25,739 bases of DNA from CAZAIO01 sp964485235 (GCA_964485235.1 CAZAIO010000024.1:1-25739); one strand, 5' to 3'; positions 12,686 to 21,277 are shown, numbered from the stretch's first letter. The notes: generated from the sequence alone by a model not told the origin. Numbers and translations: made by a program.

Positions 12686-13630
12686 ATGGCATATAAAAAT
12701 ATACTTGTACCGTTGGACGGCTCGGACATAGCCGAAAAGGCTCTACCGTATGCCAGGGCTATTGCAAAGCTGAAAAACAGCAACCTGACGCTTTATGCGG
12801 TGAGTCTAAGCATTTTCGTTGACAGGCGCGACCGCCTTTTCGCGTCATATCTTGAGGTCAATGCCGGAGAACTCAATGCAGAAGGTATAAACACTACGAC
12901 AGCCATTGGTAATGGCGATACGGCGGAACAAATAATCAAGTACGCCGACGAAAATAAATTTGATCTGATCGTCATGGCAACACACGGTTACTCCGGAGCA
13001 AAAAGGTGGATGTTCGGGAGTATAACACAGAAAGTCCTCTACGGCACATCGATCCCGGTACTCCTCGTGAAGGGAAAGTCTTCCGAGCCTTTCTCGGACT
13101 TTAAGAAAATACTCGTGCCGGTCGACGGTTCCCCGTTCTCCGAGTCTACTTTCCCCTATGTTATCGAGCTTGCTGAAAATACCGATAAAGAAGTCCTGCT
13201 CCTCCATATCTGCGAACCGCCGGTCGTTCCGTCATACGGCTCCCGTCCGATCAATGAGAAATGGGCACGATACCGTGACGAGATGTGGGAAGAGGTCGAA
13301 AAACTCTCGGAAACTTACATGGACAAGATAACAGCTCACATGAAGAGCAAAGGTATAAAAGTGAAATCCATGGTAGTTAAGGCGCTGACCGGTGAAGTGG
13401 CAAAGACAATCCTGCAAGTTAAAAGGGATGAGAATATCGACCTGACGGTCATTGCAACCCAGGGCCGTACCGGTGTAAACCGGCTGGTATACGGCAATGT
13501 AGTAAACAAAATCGTGGAAGAGGGCTCTAAACCGATAATGCTCATACGTCCGGCTCCAGCGACACCGCTCTCCGCACCGCAGAACCTGCTCGATGATATC
13601 TGGAATGGATATCTGTCGAATAAGGCATAA
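12686..13630 (+). CDS. tandem universal stress protein (two UspA domains)
   Basis: This 314-residue protein has two UspA domains. The first (about 1-137) begins YKNILVPLDGSD and has the nucleotide-loop region ATHGYSGAKRWMFGS before SIPVLLVKG. The second (about 142-300) begins FKKILVPVDGSPFSES and has ATQGRTGVNRLVYGN before KPIMLIRP. The usual G-2x-G-9x-G-[ST] ATP loop keeps its final Gly-Ser in domain 1, where the first Gly is Ala. Domain 2 has GN in place of GS, so ATP binding there is doubtful. Such proteins respond to starvation, oxidative or energy stress. The start at 12686 follows GGAAGGGAA by five bases; a TTG 27 bases earlier overlaps the promoter and is rejected. Confidence 0.95.
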   Translation: MAYKNILVPLDGSDIAEKALPYARAIAKLKNSNLTLYAVSLSIFVDRRDRLFASYLEVNAGELNAEGINTTTAIGNGDTAEQIIKYADENKFDLIVMATHGYSGAKRWMFGSITQKVLYGTSIPVLLVKGKSSEPFSDFKKILVPVDGSPFSESTFPYVIELAENTDKEVLLLHICEPPVVPSYGSRPINEKWARYRDEMWEEVEKLSETYMDKITAHMKSKGIKVKSMVVKALTGEVAKTILQVKRDENIDLTVIATQGRTGVNRLVYGNVVNKIVEEGSKPIMLIRPAPATPLSAPQNLLDDIWNGYLSNKA

Positions 13631-13876
13631 ACAGACCCCGGCCCGATATAACAGGCGGTTTCTACGTCATGGCGCTCAATTTAAAAGTTTTTCCTTGAGT
13701 AAACGTTAAGGAATAGGGTATTACAAACATCACTATTGTTTCTTATTACGGTACCGGGTATACCGCTGCTGCCCGGCATTTCCGGTTGAAAACGCAGCTT
13801 CCGAAATACCGCAGGCTAAAAATCAAGTGAACAATAAGTATATATTCTTACCTCTTCAATGATACAATAAGTATTG

Positions 13877-14413
13877 ATGAAAGGTATTCATTCTTCTATT
13901 TTGATAAGCGTTGCGGTTCTCTGCATACTGATGTTGTCCTGCCGCCAAGCTCCCCCGCAGACAGATGACGTTCCTGTATACACTTTTCCGCCGCAGGGCG
14001 ATCAACCGGAAACGGATATAACGCCGGAGCCGGAAACACCAGCGGCAACAGAAACACCGGACAACAACGACGGATATACCGTTCGAAACATAGTGGTCGA
14101 CCGGAACAACAGCATATTTTCGATCGGTATTCCGGCTGGACAATCTGAGGAGACAGAGGTCACAGCGGAAAAACCTATCGATTTCTGGTTTGAATATCTG
14201 CCTGCCGAAGCGTCGCTTGAAGTAAATGGTGAGAAAATACAGCGGGACCCTTTTCATTGGGAAACGAAGGTAAGCTACACAACAGCGGTCACTGATTTCG
14301 AGTACCGCATAGACAATACAACCGGTAATTATATTTCTTATAATTTACACCTTGTCCCATCGGCCTCCGGAGAAACGGTCCCCGTTGTCATACGTCAACG
14401 CTGGATACCATAA
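13877..14413 (+). CDS. lipoprotein of unknown function
   Basis: I do not recognise this 178-residue protein. It has a lipoprotein signal (MKGIHSSILISVAVLCILML, lipobox ending in SC), then a 45-residue low-complexity linker rich in Pro, Thr, Glu and Asp (PETDITPEPETPAATETPDN). A beta-rich domain of about 110 residues follows, with SIFSIGIPAGQSEETEVTAE, FWFEYLPAEASLEVNG and a final VPVVIRQRWIP strand. The layout suggests a surface-anchored domain held away from the membrane by a flexible stalk. A TACAAT -10 (13863-13868) lies only nine bases before ATG 13877 and there is no Shine-Dalgarno site, so the mRNA is probably leaderless. The next gene starts 30 bases later. Confidence 0.75.
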   Translation: MKGIHSSILISVAVLCILMLSCRQAPPQTDDVPVYTFPPQGDQPETDITPEPETPAATETPDNNDGYTVRNIVVDRNNSIFSIGIPAGQSEETEVTAEKPIDFWFEYLPAEASLEVNGEKIQRDPFHWETKVSYTTAVTDFEYRIDNTTGNYISYNLHLVPSASGETVPVVIRQRWIP

Positions 14414-14443
14414 TTTTATTTTAAAAAAGAAAGGAAATTAACT

Positions 14444-14602
14444 ATGAGCCTGTTATTAACAATCGGTATTATCATTCTGGTATTGTGGCTGCTCGGTTTT
14501 ATATTCTTCCGCAGCCTTGGCTGGCTGCTCCATATCGCTCTTATTATCGGAGTGATTATCCTGATACTCTGGCTTTTACGATCGGTGCTCGGACTTTTCT
14601 AA
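14444..14602 (+). CDS. lmo0937-type mini membrane protein (52 aa)
   Basis: The 52-residue product begins MSLLLTIGIIILVLWLLGF and ends WLLRSVLGLF. It has two membrane helices around a short FFRSLGWLLH hinge, the pattern of the lmo0937/DUF5670 family of tiny membrane proteins, where LLVLWLLG and LGxxxHILLVIA blocks are typical. The function is unknown; members often turn up among general stress genes, which fits the UspA gene nearby. AAAGGAAA lies about seven bases before the ATG. It follows the lipoprotein gene by 30 bases and probably shares its transcript. Confidence 0.85.
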   Translation: MSLLLTIGIIILVLWLLGFIFFRSLGWLLHIALIIGVIILILWLLRSVLGLF

Positions 14603-14641
14603 AACACTTTCCGTATTCAGTTCCGTATACCGGTATGTTTA

Positions 14642-15877
14642 TTAAACGGTGTGGCTCCTGCCGCCCCGTAGGAACGGTGCGCATATGAGCGTTACTGTCG
14701 CCACCAAAATGGCTACCGTGGTAAAGCATACATTAAAACCCCAGTGGTCTATTATGGAGCCCATTATCGGAGCGAATACAGCACCCGTCCCGCCCATGGT
14801 AAAGTAATACATACCATATATAGTGGAACGGTTCCGTACTGTTGTTTGATCGATTATAAACGCCTCTGCGACGGGCATCCGCATGTTGTTATTTATACCA
14901 AAAAACAAAAGTACCGCTATAAATGCGACAGCCCATGGAGCAAAATTGAGAGTGTAGATAAAAAAAGCGCTCATCAGTCCGGTCGCAACAATAACCGGCA
15001 CCCTGCCGATCCGGTCGGAAAGGTAGCCCCCTATCGGACCTACCCAGAGACCTGACGACCAGATTACGGACAGGATAGATGCAGCAACCTGTTCGCTGGC
15101 GCCTAACTTGTCTACAACATAGAGAGGCAAGAAAGCCGTGATAGACATAGCCAGCCCGCTGCCAAGTACGGTCAGTATCAGAAACGATACCAGGCGCCTT
15201 ACGTATCCCGGCGCGGGTGGCGGTTCATCAATGTGCTTTTTTGTAGATGCTCCACCCTGGCTTATATCCGGACGTCGTTTCAAGAAATAGTAGAAGAATA
15301 TTCCGAATATCGCCGTGGGAATAGCCAGCACGAGAAATGCGCCTCGCCAGCTCAAACCGAAAATATTCGCGCTTGCAATAGCTCCGGCAATAACCGGCGT
15401 CAGGAAATATGCCGATTGGCCTCCAATCAGGTGAAATCCCAGCGCTCTGCCCCGCTGGTTCGGCTTTACTGCCGAGGAGATCATCGGCGTCGCCGCCGGA
15501 TGATAACCACCGCCGGCAAGTCCCATCAACATAAGAAAAACGAGCATCATGACATAGGTATGAGAAAGACCGACCAGGATTCCTGCTGCTGCAACACCTA
15601 CAATGCCTACGGTAATAAGCACGCGCGTGCCGATACGGTCTGCCAGAAAGCCAGCCGGAAGCTGGCTGAATGCGTTCGATAGAGTAAAAGCAGAAATAAC
15701 GAACGCTGACTGCGTATAGCTGAGGTTAAACTCCGCGCGGATGAATGGTAAAAGTGGTTGCGGCAACGCCGTCAGCAGGTGATGAACACAGTGCGCTACG
15801 ATAAAAAAAGGCAATATATTTGTAAAAAACGAGCCCTTTTTGGGCTCCTGTGTCACAGTATCGTGCAGTATATTCAA
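14642..15877 (-). CDS. MFS transporter, fosmidomycin-resistance-like
   Basis: This 411-residue permease has the 12-helix MFS layout. The loop 2-3 signature is seen as GFLADRIGTRVLI (about residues 75-87) and its second-half repeat as GYLSDRIGRVPVI. A cytoplasmic linker (KRRPDISQGGASTKKHIDEP) joins the two halves. The AGGGYHPAATPMIS block in helix 4 (about 122-135) and the LLPFIRAEFNLSYTQSAFVI opening resemble the Fsr-type efflux branch. The substrate is unknown. The start is TTG 15877, with a weak AAGAG upstream; a GTG seven codons further in is an alternative. It converges on the lmo0937-type gene. There is no partner gene in the same direction. Confidence 0.9.
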   Translation of the reverse strand: MNILHDTVTQEPKKGSFFTNILPFFIVAHCVHHLLTALPQPLLPFIRAEFNLSYTQSAFVISAFTLSNAFSQLPAGFLADRIGTRVLITVGIVGVAAAGILVGLSHTYVMMLVFLMLMGLAGGGYHPAATPMISSAVKPNQRGRALGFHLIGGQSAYFLTPVIAGAIASANIFGLSWRGAFLVLAIPTAIFGIFFYYFLKRRPDISQGGASTKKHIDEPPPAPGYVRRLVSFLILTVLGSGLAMSITAFLPLYVVDKLGASEQVAASILSVIWSSGLWVGPIGGYLSDRIGRVPVIVATGLMSAFFIYTLNFAPWAVAFIAVLLFFGINNNMRMPVAEAFIIDQTTVRNRSTIYGMYYFTMGGTGAVFAPIMGSIIDHWGFNVCFTTVAILVATVTLICAPFLRGGRSHTV

Positions 15878-16102
15878 CTTAGTACTCTTAATCTACCCCG
15901 TGCGGTCAGGGCGGTCCTTCCAACACGATGAAATCAGCGATAAAGAAAAGCGCCGGCAGCTCACGGCGGACTGCTCTATTTATCAGTCAATTGCGCAAGA
16001 TAATACACGAGAAACAGGACAAGGTCAATAATTATACAGCGCGACTTTTCGGTGACGCACGGTCTGGTTTTTCCGGAATTTAACAGGGACTCTTTATCCC
16101 GT

Positions 16103-16288
16103 TCAATCCGCTTCTTTTACACCGGTGAAAGCGCTCAGCGCCATAGCAAGCAGCCCTATACCGAGAAGCATAACACTCGTTTCCATCGTTGTCGCACCCA
16201 TAATACCAAGCACAACAACAGCCACCCCCATTGCCAGTGCGATGGCTTTTAATATCACCACCGTGACCCTGCTCAACTGATTCCCCAT
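16103..16288 (-). CDS. small two-helix membrane protein
   Basis: I do not recognise this 61-residue protein. It has two hydrophobic helices (VTVVILKAIALAMGVAVVVL, about residues 8-30, and TSVMLLGIGLLAMALSAFTG, about 37-56) joined by GIMGATTME, and a charged KEAD end. A strong AGGAGG lies eight bases before the ATG, which makes it convincing despite its size. A TTGACA (complement of 16338-16343) lies upstream, with only a poor -10 17 bases after it. A frame that covers the same place in another phase (16080-16343) is cysteine- and glycine-rich and is not real. Confidence 0.8.
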   Translation of the reverse strand: MGNQLSRVTVVILKAIALAMGVAVVVLGIMGATTMETSVMLLGIGLLAMALSAFTGVKEAD

Positions 16289-16449
16289 TTCGATAACCTC
16301 CTGCGTAATGAATTACCTTACTACGGTTGTTTATGACTGTCAATAACCTGAAGAGTGAATATATATCATATTAAAATTTAACCGTATAAAACCGGTACAT
16401 GCGTTTGGCATACCGTCAATAGTATTCCGGAGTTTACAGAACATGTATT

Positions 16450-17010
16450 TCATTTGCCGGGTTTATATCCTTTTCCGATATCCCATGCCCGGGCAAACCG
16501 ATCTCCCAATTTCCAGTAGCTCCTGTCGCACATGGCAAAAAGGACCGGGTTCACCTTCGCAAAATCAACAAAGTTATCAGTAAGGTACTTCTCATCGACA
16601 TACGTACCGACGACCTCGCCGATAAAAAAGTCATGGCGGGGCAGGTCGACGGTATGCAACAAACGGCATTCCATATTAACCGCGCATTCGCTGATCATGG
16701 GGGCCGTCTTCAGTACGCCGTAAAAAGGTTCGAACAGACCGGACTTATCGCTGTTCCGTCCTGAGACCAGGCCGCAGTAGTCTGTCACCTTCACCATGTC
16801 GACCGACGGAATATTCACACTGAATGTGCCGTTCTTTTTAATGCCGGCATTCGTGTAATGTGCCTTGGCCATTCCCAGAGATATGGAACCGGGGTCGGCG
16901 ATACCGACATGCGCAATGGCAATGTAGTTCGGCTTTCCATTTACGACAGCACCGATAAGTGTAGTAGGCAGCGGATACATACAATTCACTGCTCCAAGCT
17001 TCTTTTTCAT
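16450..17010 (-). CDS. flavin reductase family protein (flavoredoxin-like)
   Basis: This 186-residue protein belongs to the FMN-binding split-barrel flavin reductase family. Family marks are the opening YPLPTTLIGAVVNGKPNYI, the AHVGIADPGSISLGM strand-turn, NGTFSVNIPS, TDYCGLVSGRNSDKSGLF and the HDFFIGEVVGTYVDE strand. Relatives in anaerobes bind FMN and act as flavoredoxins or small electron carriers. The start at 17010 (MKKKLGAVNC) was chosen because AGGAGG lies five bases before it. The promoter at 17049-17077 places its transcript start near 17042. It stands alone, so its redox partner is unknown. Confidence 0.9.
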   Translation of the reverse strand: MKKKLGAVNCMYPLPTTLIGAVVNGKPNYIAIAHVGIADPGSISLGMAKAHYTNAGIKKNGTFSVNIPSVDMVKVTDYCGLVSGRNSDKSGLFEPFYGVLKTAPMISECAVNMECRLLHTVDLPRHDFFIGEVVGTYVDEKYLTDNFVDFAKVNPVLFAMCDRSYWKLGDRFARAWDIGKGYKPGK

Positions 17011-17048
17011 ATCAGCCTCCTGCAATTATTATCCGCATTACTGCTGCG

Positions 17049-17077
17049 ATTGTATATGATACCGGAAACAACCGCAA
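17049..17077 (-). promoter_or_regulatory. promoter of the flavin reductase gene
   Basis: On the minus strand TTGCGG (complement of 17072-17077) and TACAAT (complement of 17049-17054) are separated by 17 bases. The expected start near 17042 gives a leader of about 30 bases that includes the AGGAGG site. Confidence 0.5.
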
Positions 17078-17229
17078 TACAATAAGCAGCTAAAATTATC
17101 ATCAGGATATTCATCGGACCTTCCCTATTTATGTTCGATTTTATAAATAAATATTTTTAATTCATAGAGGTAGTTGTGAAAAAATACGCACAAATATAAG
17201 ACGTTTTTTCTGCAGGAGTTTATTGATTT

Positions 17230-17269
17230 CGTATACAGTATTCCATTACGAAGTATACGGGCGTATAAT
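17230..17269 (+). promoter_or_regulatory. promoter and flanking inverted repeat before the transglutaminase-like gene
   Basis: TTCCAT (17241-17246) and a perfect TATAAT (17264-17269) are 17 bases apart. Perfect 7-base arms CGTATAC (17230-17236) and GTATACG (17253-17259) bracket the -35, which suggests an operator. The transcript would begin near 17276, about 15 bases before the ATG, with no ribosome binding site. Confidence 0.5.
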
Positions 17270-17290
17270 AAGCCGGAACCTGATAATACC

Positions 17291-18760
17291 ATGAAAATAA
17301 CAAGCAGGCAGTTACAAAATACCATCAGGGTTCTCGCTATCCCGGTTTTACTTGTCTGCGCATGGTCGGGTTGTGTTCTGAATCAAACAGTAAAATATGC
17401 ATCGGGGCTGGGCCTTTCCACCGGAGTCGTCCGGGGATTGAGACCGCTCGGTTTTTCAATGGATGAGCAAAAGAAACAATTTATTGATACGCTCCCGTTC
17501 TGTTCGACGGATGAACAAAACAACCTCATAAAACTGGCAGCGGATGGGGAAATAAGCTCGGCCGATCTCGCCTTTGTCACCGCCATTCCGTCTTTTACAC
17601 AACCCAGCCGGGCAAAGCTGGTCGAACTTGTCACAGCCGATTCTCTGATATCAGAAAGTGAGAACAGAGGGATGGACTTCCTTTCCGGTTTCCCGGATGA
17701 CGTCAAGGATAGGCTGATATCGCAGTTCGATTTGAACGGTGACGGAATGGAATGGTTATCATATTTATCGGAACTGCCGGATAGTGAATTCGCGGAATAT
17801 GCGGTCAGGAATATGCTTTGCATTCAGGGCGACAACCGGTTCACGGATATAGAAAAGCAATTCCTTGCCGACAGAGATACCTTCGCAAACGAACTGGTCG
17901 GTACTTATATCGCCGGACTGAAAGATGCGGAACTTGCAAACGAGATAAATCGGCTTCCGGAATTCGACAGCGGTGGAGAGATGACCGTTGAATCCGTAGA
18001 AGGATTGGAAGACATCATTTACTGGACGAACAACTTTCCTTACAACGAGACTTTCGCAAAGATGAATGCGGAAGGTTTGCGTGAGAAAAGGGCCTACTGC
18101 ACACCGTTACAAATGTTGCTGGCAATATTCGAATATCAAGAGCCGGACAGTGAAGCCTTGACCGGCCTCTCGGAAAAATACTCTCTGAACAATTTGATAG
18201 ACCTTGCATGGAGAAACACGAAGTCGCCGTACTATTACGGCGACTTGAACAAATGGGGCCCGCTTTGGACGGACTATACAACCGTCCTTAAGAGAATAAA
18301 TTCTCCTTATCTTGTCGCCGAATTTATGAAAGACAATATACCGTATGACATCGCCGCACTGATACGCGCGGACGATAAACCGTTGACATACAGGGATGCG
18401 GAATCCGTATATAAAGACAAAAGGGGAATATGCGCCGATCACGCGGCTCTGGCATTCGAGGCGCTTACTACTAACGGATATGTTTATGAGACTGATTTTG
18501 AAGATAGTCCGGAGCATGCCACATGCAGAATTGTTTTTTATACTGAACATGTAAAAGTAGCCCATGCGGCATGCCTTGTCTTTGAAAACGGCCGGTTCTA
18601 CGTTATAAATACCGGCACGCTCGGTACAATCAAGCCGGGGGAAAGGCTGGAAGGGCCTTTCAATACAGTGGAAGAACTGGCAACAAATACATACAGAGAA
18701 TGGGACTGCTATATGCTGTGCGGCTCGAATTTATTCTTCAGGAAAAGGATATGTAGATAG
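17291..18760 (+). CDS. lipoprotein with transglutaminase-like domain
   Basis: The 489-residue protein starts with a lipoprotein signal (lipobox AWSGC, Cys28). A long helical region with acidic repeats follows, including a DLNGDG loop (147-152) like those of EF-hand or dockerin calcium sites, placed in QFDLNGDGMEWLSYL. Near the C-terminus is a transglutaminase/cysteine-protease fold: KDKRGICADHAALAFEAL with Cys381, then VAHAACLVFENGRFYVIN with His425. In the family an Asp usually completes the triad about 15 residues after the His; here that position is Asn440. The protein could be a protease-like or cross-linking enzyme of the cell surface, or a non-catalytic version. It has its own promoter, with an inverted repeat over the -35 region. 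Confidence 0.85.
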   Translation: MKITSRQLQNTIRVLAIPVLLVCAWSGCVLNQTVKYASGLGLSTGVVRGLRPLGFSMDEQKKQFIDTLPFCSTDEQNNLIKLAADGEISSADLAFVTAIPSFTQPSRAKLVELVTADSLISESENRGMDFLSGFPDDVKDRLISQFDLNGDGMEWLSYLSELPDSEFAEYAVRNMLCIQGDNRFTDIEKQFLADRDTFANELVGTYIAGLKDAELANEINRLPEFDSGGEMTVESVEGLEDIIYWTNNFPYNETFAKMNAEGLREKRAYCTPLQMLLAIFEYQEPDSEALTGLSEKYSLNNLIDLAWRNTKSPYYYGDLNKWGPLWTDYTTVLKRINSPYLVAEFMKDNIPYDIAALIRADDKPLTYRDAESVYKDKRGICADHAALAFEALTTNGYVYETDFEDSPEHATCRIVFYTEHVKVAHAACLVFENGRFYVINTGTLGTIKPGERLEGPFNTVEELATNTYREWDCYMLCGSNLFFRKRICR

Positions 18761-18851
18761 GATACCGTCTCTGTAACAGTTACCCCACAATAAGAAAGCT
18801 TAAAAATATAAATAGTAACGATCGGGATTGAACTTCCTGCTGAAATTTACG

Positions 18852-18880
18852 TTCCACTTGATACAAAGACAGCGTATAAT
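18852..18880 (+). promoter_or_regulatory. promoter of the DUF6653 gene
   Basis: TTCCAC (18852-18857) and a perfect TATAAT (18875-18880) are 17 bases apart. The transcript would begin near 18886, seven bases before the ATG, so it should be leaderless or nearly so. The -35 resembles the TTCCAT at 17241. Confidence 0.5.
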
Positions 18881-18892
18881 ACGTAATAACAT

Positions 18893-19396
18893 ATGACACT
18901 CGAAAGAAATATAGCAAAACTGTTCAAATTGACCGATGAAAACTGGATGAAACACGCCAATCCCTGGAGCGTGTGGACCAGATACTCCGTGTTGCCCCTG
19001 ATCGTCCTGGCATTCTGGAGCAGGATATGGATAGGCTGGTGGGCCGCCGTCCCTGCTGCGCTATCCCTGGCCTGGATGTTCTTCAATCCGGTGTTCTTCA
19101 AAAAAGCAGTATCGACGAAGAACTGGGCATCGAAGTCTGTGCTCGGAGAGCGGGTATGGTCGAACAGGGACAGGATAGATATCCCGGCGTATCACAAGAC
19201 CGCACCACTCATCCTCAACGTCGTATCTTCTCTCGGCATGTTACTGTCGATATGGGCTATCGTGACGCTCTCTGTATGGCCGGCGATACTGGGAATAGCG
19301 CTGGCGTACCTGGGAAAAAGCTGGTACCTGGACCGGATGGTCTGGATATACGAGGACATGAAGCATATACCTGAATACGCAAAGTGGGAATATTGA
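18893..19396 (+). CDS. DUF6653 family membrane protein
   Basis: This 167-residue protein matches the DUF6653 pattern that I know from metagenomic Chloroflexota and other bacteria: DENWMKHANPWSVWTRYSVL (residues 15-34), FWSRIWIGWW, FNPVFF and STKNWASKSVLGERVW. There are about four membrane helices, two near 31-65 and two near 106-145. The polar middle (NRDRIDIPAYHKTAP) and the C-terminal WIYEDMKHIPEYAKWEY lie outside the membrane. The conserved Trp/His/Asn-Pro-Trp motif looks functional, but no activity is known. It has no obvious operon partner; the next gene converges on it. Confidence 0.85.
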   Translation: MTLERNIAKLFKLTDENWMKHANPWSVWTRYSVLPLIVLAFWSRIWIGWWAAVPAALSLAWMFFNPVFFKKAVSTKNWASKSVLGERVWSNRDRIDIPAYHKTAPLILNVVSSLGMLLSIWAIVTLSVWPAILGIALAYLGKSWYLDRMVWIYEDMKHIPEYAKWEY

Positions 19397-19428
19397 TCAA
19401 GGATAAAAGAAATCCAGGTAGCCGGTAA

Positions 19429-19926
19429 TCACTTTCGTACGACAGCCAGCAGTTCCCATGCATTGCGTATAGCTATCGCCAGCAATACTATAACGACTGG
19501 TAACATCCAGATAAGGCTCTTTGAAAAACCTCTAAGAATTAATATGGCAATTATCAAAAGCCCGCAGTAGGCAAGTAGGGACGGCACCGATTCCTTGCAA
19601 ACGTTAAAGAGAGATGTTCTCGCGCGAATGGAACGTACTGCCCTGGCGATAGTTATTCCGATTGCCACGGTACAAATGATTAACAGAGGTACCGCAATAC
19701 CCGGTTCGGTCTGCTCCGGCACAAGAAACACCAGTGCAAACATTATCAGAAAAAAGAAATTTAAAAACGTCTGCCATGCCACATGACGCAAGTTTTCATT
19801 CTCAGGATTTCTGATAATATCCAGTCGTAAAGAAAGCGACAGAAATATAAGCCCCATCAGTCCTGCGGCAGCTAACGCCACGGTGGAAAAAAACACCTGC
19901 CATGCTTCGATTTGCTGACTGAACAT
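19429..19926 (-). CDS. integral membrane protein of unknown function
   Basis: The product has about 165 residues from ATG 19926 (MFSQQIEAWQVFFSTVALAA). A TTG start at 19986 would add 20 residues, but neither site has a ribosome binding site, and the shorter form starts just before the first helix as in similar proteins. There are four to five membrane helices. The first, FFSTVALAAAGLMGLIFLSL, is followed by SLRLDIIRNPENENLRHVAW, a pattern of small hypothetical membrane proteins that I have seen but cannot name. The basic loop RAVRSIRARTSLFN should face the cytoplasm. Confidence 0.75.
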   Translation of the reverse strand: MFSQQIEAWQVFFSTVALAAAGLMGLIFLSLSLRLDIIRNPENENLRHVAWQTFLNFFFLIMFALVFLVPEQTEPGIAVPLLIICTVAIGITIARAVRSIRARTSLFNVCKESVPSLLAYCGLLIIAILILRGFSKSLIWMLPVVIVLLAIAIRNAWELLAVVRK

Positions 19927-20106
19927 TTTTTTTGTAATAAAGTAAGATAACTGGAATATTATGGCATGGAATATCCAATCAGGCAATCAATTGTTTTTTA
20001 CGGGAATCGAGTGTTCCCGAAAAGCATCGATAAGCCGTTTGGCTATTTTTATAAGAGCCAGCAGAAAATAATAACCAATTTTATCAATATTATTAAATAA
20101 TTTAGC

Positions 20107-20136
20107 TTCCAATTACGAGATAGAATATAGTACAAT
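20107..20136 (+). promoter_or_regulatory. promoter of the flavoprotein-PrpD cluster
   Basis: TACAAT (20131-20136) is preceded by TTCCAA (20107-20112) at 18 bases. The transcript would begin near 20142 and give a leader of about 44 bases with GAGGTGA before the first gene. Confidence 0.45.
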
Positions 20137-20185
20137 TCGGCTATAAACCGGTACCCCGGCAAAGCAATCGCGAGGTGATCTTGAA

Positions 20186-21277
20186 TTGAACGAGTACGAC
20201 ATTATAGTTATCGGTGCCGGTCCGGCAGGTTCCGGTGCTGCAAAGACAGCCGCGACACTCGGTGCCAAGACTCTCATCCTTGAGGAACATACTGAAATCG
20301 GCATCCCGGCTCATTGCTGCGGATTGGTGCATTTCCCGGTATCAGAACGTACCCAGGAAATAATACGCTCGGTAAACCGGCGTGCTGTACTTCAGGAGTA
20401 CCGGGCAAGGCGCATCTATGCTCCGAGCGGCAAAATAGTCAAGACTATTACAATTCCCGAAAGGACCAAGTTCCTGGTTGACAGAGCGCTCTTTGACAAA
20501 GAGCTGGCCCGGCAGGCTATAGAAGCCGGTGCCGATCTTTTATTGAATACGCGGGCAACCGGCCTCATACAGGAAGGCGACCGCTATGTCGGAATAAAGA
20601 CCGGTTCAACAGCCAACCCTGAAATTTACGGCAAGGTGATTATAGCTGCGGATGGTATTACCGCAATGCAGAAAGGCGTACCGCAATGGCTGGGATTTAC
20701 TCCGGCAGACCAGAAATATTTCGGCGGTATTTCAATGGACATGACAAGGGTCAAAGACATTGAACCGGATACAATGGAGGAACATTATGGCGCTTTCATC
20801 GATGCGGGGAAAACCAGTATCGGCCCGCGGGACGAAAGTTCCTGCTCAATATATGTCACAAAACTGAAAGACCTGCAGAATATAAAGCTCGGCAATTACA
20901 CGCTCTCAAAGAAATTGAAGGACGCTGTCCCGATAAGAATGACCGGTTTCCGGCACTCATGGGACCTGGGGAAACGATTACCCGAACTTGTTAAAAATAA
21001 CCTGATACTGACAGGGAGCTCAGGCAGTTGGCGAGGAATTGTCACATCATATGTTACCGGAACCTGTGCGGGACAGGCTGCCGCCGAGGCAGTACTGGAA
21101 AACGACATTACAGAAAAGAGGCTCAACAAATACGAAGACCTGTTATCGGAGGCAATACCACAAAAAGGTTATCAGTTCAAAGAAAAAGTGAACCCCTACT
21201 TCTACCAGCGTTCGGATAGCGAGATTGAACACCGCCTGCTGGATATGGAAGAAAAAGGGATGCTGACCTACGATTAA
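20186..21277 (+). CDS. FAD-dependent oxidoreductase, geranylgeranyl reductase-like
   Basis: The 363-residue flavoprotein opens with an FAD-binding Rossmann motif (DIIVIGAGPAGSGAAKTA, G10/G12/G15), then LILEEHTEIGIPAHCCGLVH, the start of the geranylgeranyl reductase-like group. KVIIAADGI (150-158) is the second FAD motif. Two usual features are absent: the substrate-pocket YxWxFP motif, where EEHYGAFIDAGKTSIG stands, and the third FAD motif GD(A/S), which reads TGSSGSWRGIVT (about 276-287). The substrate is therefore probably not an isoprenoid chain. The TTG start at 20186 is chosen for GAGGTGA seven bases upstream. The MmgE/PrpD gene follows after 62 bases, which suggests a shared pathway. 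Confidence 0.85.
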   Translation: MNEYDIIVIGAGPAGSGAAKTAATLGAKTLILEEHTEIGIPAHCCGLVHFPVSERTQEIIRSVNRRAVLQEYRARRIYAPSGKIVKTITIPERTKFLVDRALFDKELARQAIEAGADLLLNTRATGLIQEGDRYVGIKTGSTANPEIYGKVIIAADGITAMQKGVPQWLGFTPADQKYFGGISMDMTRVKDIEPDTMEEHYGAFIDAGKTSIGPRDESSCSIYVTKLKDLQNIKLGNYTLSKKLKDAVPIRMTGFRHSWDLGKRLPELVKNNLILTGSSGSWRGIVTSYVTGTCAGQAAAEAVLENDITEKRLNKYEDLLSEAIPQKGYQFKEKVNPYFYQRSDSEIEHRLLDMEEKGMLTYD

